DNA of 6,146 nt, taken from Microcaldota archaeon (GTDB lineage: Archaea > Micrarchaeota > Micrarchaeia > Anstonellales > VGKX01). This document shows, piece by piece, positions 3,677-6,146 of this stretch. How positions within the stretch are numbered: the first letter of the stretch is position 1; each line of letters starts with the position of its first letter. Where the stretch lies: NCBI GenBank assembly GCA_021823945.1, contig JAKALW010000075.1, positions 1 to 6,146 of the forward strand, given 5' to 3'. The translations under genes and the position numbers were made by a program. The notes under the pieces were generated by a model that was given only the letters and a program-made list of their open reading frames with translations, was not told where the DNA came from and ran no database searches.

Positions 3677-5540
3677 ATTCTTCCTGTTTTGCATGCGCCT
3701 TCAGGCTGTCAAACATGTCATTGAGCCCGGGCTTTGACTTCGCGTACTCAATTGCTCCAAGCAGGCTCGATTTTGGCATTATCTTTTCGCACTCGCCTTT
3801 CGAGCCTGCGAAGAATATCACCGGCTTTTCAGGCACTGATATGTCAATCATGAACCTTATTTTAGCTTTTTTCTTGATTACTACCCTAACCGGCTTGTAT
3901 CCCAGTTTCGCATAGGTGTTTTCAAGCCTGACTTTCCCGGGCAGTGCAGTGAAAAGCGCTGTCTGCGTCAGCCTGAAGCCGTTTTCCACGTACGCTGCCG
4001 CGATTGCCCTGGCCGTTTTTTTGATATTCTCCATCTGGTCAGGATAGTTTCCCATGTTGGGGTACTCTCCTTCCAGTTTTGCCACAAACCCGCCAATTGC
4101 CGCCTCCCCTGTTACATTGGTTTTTTCAGGCGCGAGCATATTTTTGCCAGAGTGGCAGAAATAGTAATTTTTCTTGCTCTCAGGCTCTTCTTTCCCTTCA
4201 AGCCTTATCAGGTAGGCAATGAGATTTTCATCGCTTGTCCTTCTTGCCTCCCTCTTCCGGCCCGCTTCCTTGGGCGATTCGAGTTCTGCTTCAAGCGCGC
4301 TTTTGGCCCTGGCATGGGCATCTTTCATGCTCTCAATCCTTGCCTGTCCGTTTGCAAGGGAAAAAACAAGCTTTTCGATTCTGCCTGCAAGCGTTGCGTC
4401 AAACTCGAACGCATCTATTTTCCTTTCAATGTCATAGAGGCGCCTCAGTTTTGTCACCGCCTGGTTTGCCGCTTTGCAGTATCTCTCATTGAGCGCGAAA
4501 ACCTTGGCAACGAGCCTGGACATCTCCATGGCCATCTCCACCGCCTGCTGGCAGTATTTGACCTCGTCCTGCAAAGTGGCGAGCATTTCCTCCTTGTTAA
4601 TCTCCATGTCATCGCGGCGGCTTGGCTTTTTTTGCGATTTCACTATCTTTAGGAGCATGTCTGTCTCCTTGCCCCGCCTTGAAAGGTACTTACGCGCGTC
4701 AGCCACCCTGGCGTTTATCTGGCGCGTGAAGCCAGTTGTTTCCTTTTTCAGGCTGCCAAAGTCTTCTGAAAGGCATCTCAGGCCCACCAGGTATTTTTCG
4801 TCTATTTCTTCGAACGAGCTGATTTTTGAAAAATCGGGCAGCTTGTAGCTTTTGCCCCTTGCGCTGTCCTCCATTGATGCAAGCGGCGTGATTTTTTCAA
4901 CGTCTTCAAGCGTTTCAGGTATGTCGAAAAGGAACCTGTATACAGGATGCCCAGACAGGAATATCCCGTTGAGCGCGCCCTTGTCAGCCTCGTCCAGCTC
5001 CCCGCTGAAAGCTCCAGCAATGTCAATCGTGTTTTTGGAGAAGTCCTCCCAAAGTTTGTTGATTGCCGAGTTGTTTTTCCCTGACAGGTATGCGTTGTTT
5101 TCAACCCTCTCACGGAGGTTTTGGGTCCTTTCCGTGAGGTTTTTGACATCGCATGTGAAGTTCCTGCTTGCCGCTTCCACTTCGAGGACTTCGGCAATGT
5201 CCTTTGCCATGCTCCTTTTCAGATTGTCCCTTTCAATGGAGAGCTTTGCGTGCTCGACTTCCTGCGACTGTTTTGCCGCTTGGGCAGCCGCGAGGGAGCA
5301 TGCGGTTTCCCTCCTCGATTCTTCGGAGTGCGATATCGCCTGCCTTAATTTGAGCTCATACGCCCCAAGCTTGCACTCTCCTGCCGTGTTTTGGTGCGTT
5401 TCCCAGCGTTTTCTTTCAGTTTCGGACGGATTGCTGTTGCTAAGCATGCGTTTCCTGAATGCGGAAATGTCCCTCCGCGCTATTGTGGCTGTCACGCCTC
5501 CTATTCTTATTTTGGCAGCTAAGCTTGCATTATTGCTCAT
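3666..5540 (-). CDS. unrecognised 624-residue coiled-coil protein
   Basis: I do not recognise this protein. It has no signal peptide or membrane segment and is rich in Lys, Glu, Ala and Arg. Visible layout: a basic N terminus with IRIGGVTATIARRDISAFRKRM (about 11-32); a likely coiled coil at about 55-150; a shorter globular part at about 155-250 (LWEDFSKNTIDIAGAF, GHPVYRFLFDIPETLEDVEKI); a second helical and coiled-coil stretch at about 255-430, including MEMSRLVAKVFALNERYCKAANQAV; and a C-terminal alpha/beta-looking domain at about 435-624 with VRVVIKKKAKIRFMIDISV followed by KPVIFFAGS, which reads like beta strands. No Walker A is seen, so it is not an obvious SMC or Rad50. The long open frame and charged, helical composition support this strand over the shorter plus-strand frame opposite (4852-5592). 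It overlaps the transglycosylase tail to tail and is divergent from the phosphatase gene. A cytoplasmic structural or scaffolding role is only a guess. Confidence 0.75.
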   Translation of the reverse strand: MSNNASLAAKIRIGGVTATIARRDISAFRKRMLSNSNPSETERKRWETHQNTAGECKLGAYELKLRQAISHSEESRRETACSLAAAQAAKQSQEVEHAKLSIERDNLKRSMAKDIAEVLEVEAASRNFTCDVKNLTERTQNLRERVENNAYLSGKNNSAINKLWEDFSKNTIDIAGAFSGELDEADKGALNGIFLSGHPVYRFLFDIPETLEDVEKITPLASMEDSARGKSYKLPDFSKISSFEEIDEKYLVGLRCLSEDFGSLKKETTGFTRQINARVADARKYLSRRGKETDMLLKIVKSQKKPSRRDDMEINKEEMLATLQDEVKYCQQAVEMAMEMSRLVAKVFALNERYCKAANQAVTKLRRLYDIERKIDAFEFDATLAGRIEKLVFSLANGQARIESMKDAHARAKSALEAELESPKEAGRKREARRTSDENLIAYLIRLEGKEEPESKKNYYFCHSGKNMLAPEKTNVTGEAAIGGFVAKLEGEYPNMGNYPDQMENIKKTARAIAAAYVENGFRLTQTALFTALPGKVRLENTYAKLGYKPVRVVIKKKAKIRFMIDISVPEKPVIFFAGSKGECEKIMPKSSLLGAIEYAKSKPGLNDMFDSLKAHAKQEEFTF

Positions 5541-5599
5541 GTGGTCGCGCTCTTCTTGTTTTACCTGTAATATCTGCGCAGTTGTGGTTTAAAATGGTT

Positions 5600-5607
5600 G
5601 TTTATAC
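5600..5607 (-). promoter_or_regulatory. TATA-like box for the coiled-coil gene
   Basis: On the minus strand the sequence reads GTATAAAC, which predicts a transcription start near 5577 and a leader of about 37 bases before the ATG at 5540. The leader contains no convincing Shine-Dalgarno sequence close to the start. Confidence 0.4.
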
Positions 5608-5621
5608 TATCCGTTGCAATC

Positions 5622-5656
5622 AATATATATCAGACTTGAAATGAACACTTTTAATC
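5622..5656 (+). promoter_or_regulatory. candidate promoter of the phosphatase gene
   Basis: Two AT-rich elements are possible. TATATAT at 5624-5630 would start transcription near 5653. TTTTAA at 5649-5654 is centred 27 bases before the ATG at 5679 and would give a leaderless mRNA, as proposed for trm5. The 138-base gap to the divergent coiled-coil gene holds promoters for both and nothing else I can name. Confidence 0.4.
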
Positions 5657-5678
5657 ATTTCCGTGCCAAAATACCATA

Positions 5679-6146
5679 ATGGCAGACATTTCAGAATTCA
5701 CGCGGAAACTCGCTGCGGAAGCTGGCAGGCTTGCGTTTTCTAAAAAGGGCAAGCTCAGGTTCAGGCGCAAAAAGTCCTTCCATGACTTTGTCACGGAAGC
5801 GGACCTGGCCGTCGAGCGCATGGTTGTAGCAAAAATAAGGGAATCATTCCCAACGCACTCAATCTATTCCGAGGAGGCGGGGGGCATTGCTGGAGCGAGC
5901 AAGGGCGATTTGTGGGTGCTTGACCCCATAGACGGCACAAACAATTACTCTTTCGGGCTGCCTTTCTGGGGCGTTTCAATTGCCTATGCCAAGGACGGGG
6001 TTGTCCAGGCGGGGGCGATTTCCCTCCCTGAAGTTGGCCTTCTTTTCCACGCGCAGCGCGGCAAGGGCGCTTATTGCAATGGCAAGAGGATACATGTCTC
6101 AAAGGCGGCAAAACTCACAGATGCCCTTGTGCTTTTCGAGTCGCGG
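5679..6146 (+). CDS. inositol monophosphatase family phosphatase, 5' part (runs off the window)
   Basis: The 156 codons present encode the N-terminal half of an IMPase/FBPase-superfamily enzyme, a Mg-dependent, Li-sensitive sugar phosphatase. Archaeal members act on inositol-1-phosphate and often also on fructose-1,6-bisphosphate. Visible motifs are FVTEADLAVE (37-46), the metal ligand Glu66 in YSEEAG (63-68), and WVLDPIDGTNNYSFGLPF (79-96), whose Asp82 and Asp85 are metal ligands; Thr87 belongs to the signature. KGAYCNGKRIHVS follows, a family feature in the GAF(x)NG region. The C-terminal metal-binding motif (WD..A/G) lies beyond the window. The ATG at 5679 fits the family N terminus. Whether the main substrate is inositol phosphate, fructose bisphosphate, NADP or PAP cannot be told from this half. 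Confidence 0.9.
   Translation, partial: MADISEFTRKLAAEAGRLAFSKKGKLRFRRKKSFHDFVTEADLAVERMVVAKIRESFPTHSIYSEEAGGIAGASKGDLWVLDPIDGTNNYSFGLPFWGVSIAYAKDGVVQAGAISLPEVGLLFHAQRGKGAYCNGKRIHVSKAAKLTDALVLFESR

Noticed and set aside
4852..5592. Plus-strand frame of 246 codons opposite the coiled-coil gene
   Set aside because: It is Ser-, Leu- and Cys-rich in the manner of a shadow frame, has no recognisable domain and is shorter than the 624-codon frame opposite it.
5791..6111. Minus-strand frame of 106 codons
   Set aside because: It lies antisense to the clearly conserved inositol monophosphatase motifs and has a Pro/Arg/Cys-rich composition with no domain.

Overview
This looks like a piece of an archaeal chromosome. 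The evidence is an archaeal-type Trm5 tRNA m1G37 methyltransferase, a tRNA-Arg(CCG) gene with an intron at the archaeal 37/38 position and no encoded CCA, and TATA-like boxes placed about 26-31 bases before starts, one of which fits a leaderless mRNA. The mix of archaeal information-processing genes with a bacterial-type murein transglycosylase would suit a DPANN-like lineage. That placement is a guess from gene content.

Layout: 33-1058 (+) is Trm5. It converges, with a 5-base gap, on a class I SAM methyltransferase of unknown substrate (1064-1981, -), which carries four 8-residue tandem repeats between its SAM-binding motifs. From 1967 to 2421 there is no convincing gene. The stretch is packed with 13 short hairpins arranged in three related modules, each bracketed by CCCCCGCC and GGCGGG. 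Next comes the intron-containing tRNA-Arg (2422-2536, -), whose 3' end carries the same 12-mer that opens two of the modules. Then follow an MltB/Slt35-like lytic transglycosylase with an N-terminal membrane segment (2630-3676, +), an unrecognised 624-residue coiled-coil protein (3666-5540, -) that overlaps it tail to tail by 11 bases, and the first 156 codons of an inositol-monophosphatase-family phosphatase (5679-6146, +), which runs off the window.

The strands alternate and no operon is evident. Trm5 and tRNA-Arg share a translation theme, since m1G37 is a tRNA anticodon-loop modification, although this tRNA has A at position 37. The most striking parts are the hairpin array, whose stems change in sequence while pairing and loop type are kept, and a peptidoglycan-cleaving enzyme fold in an apparently archaeal genome.
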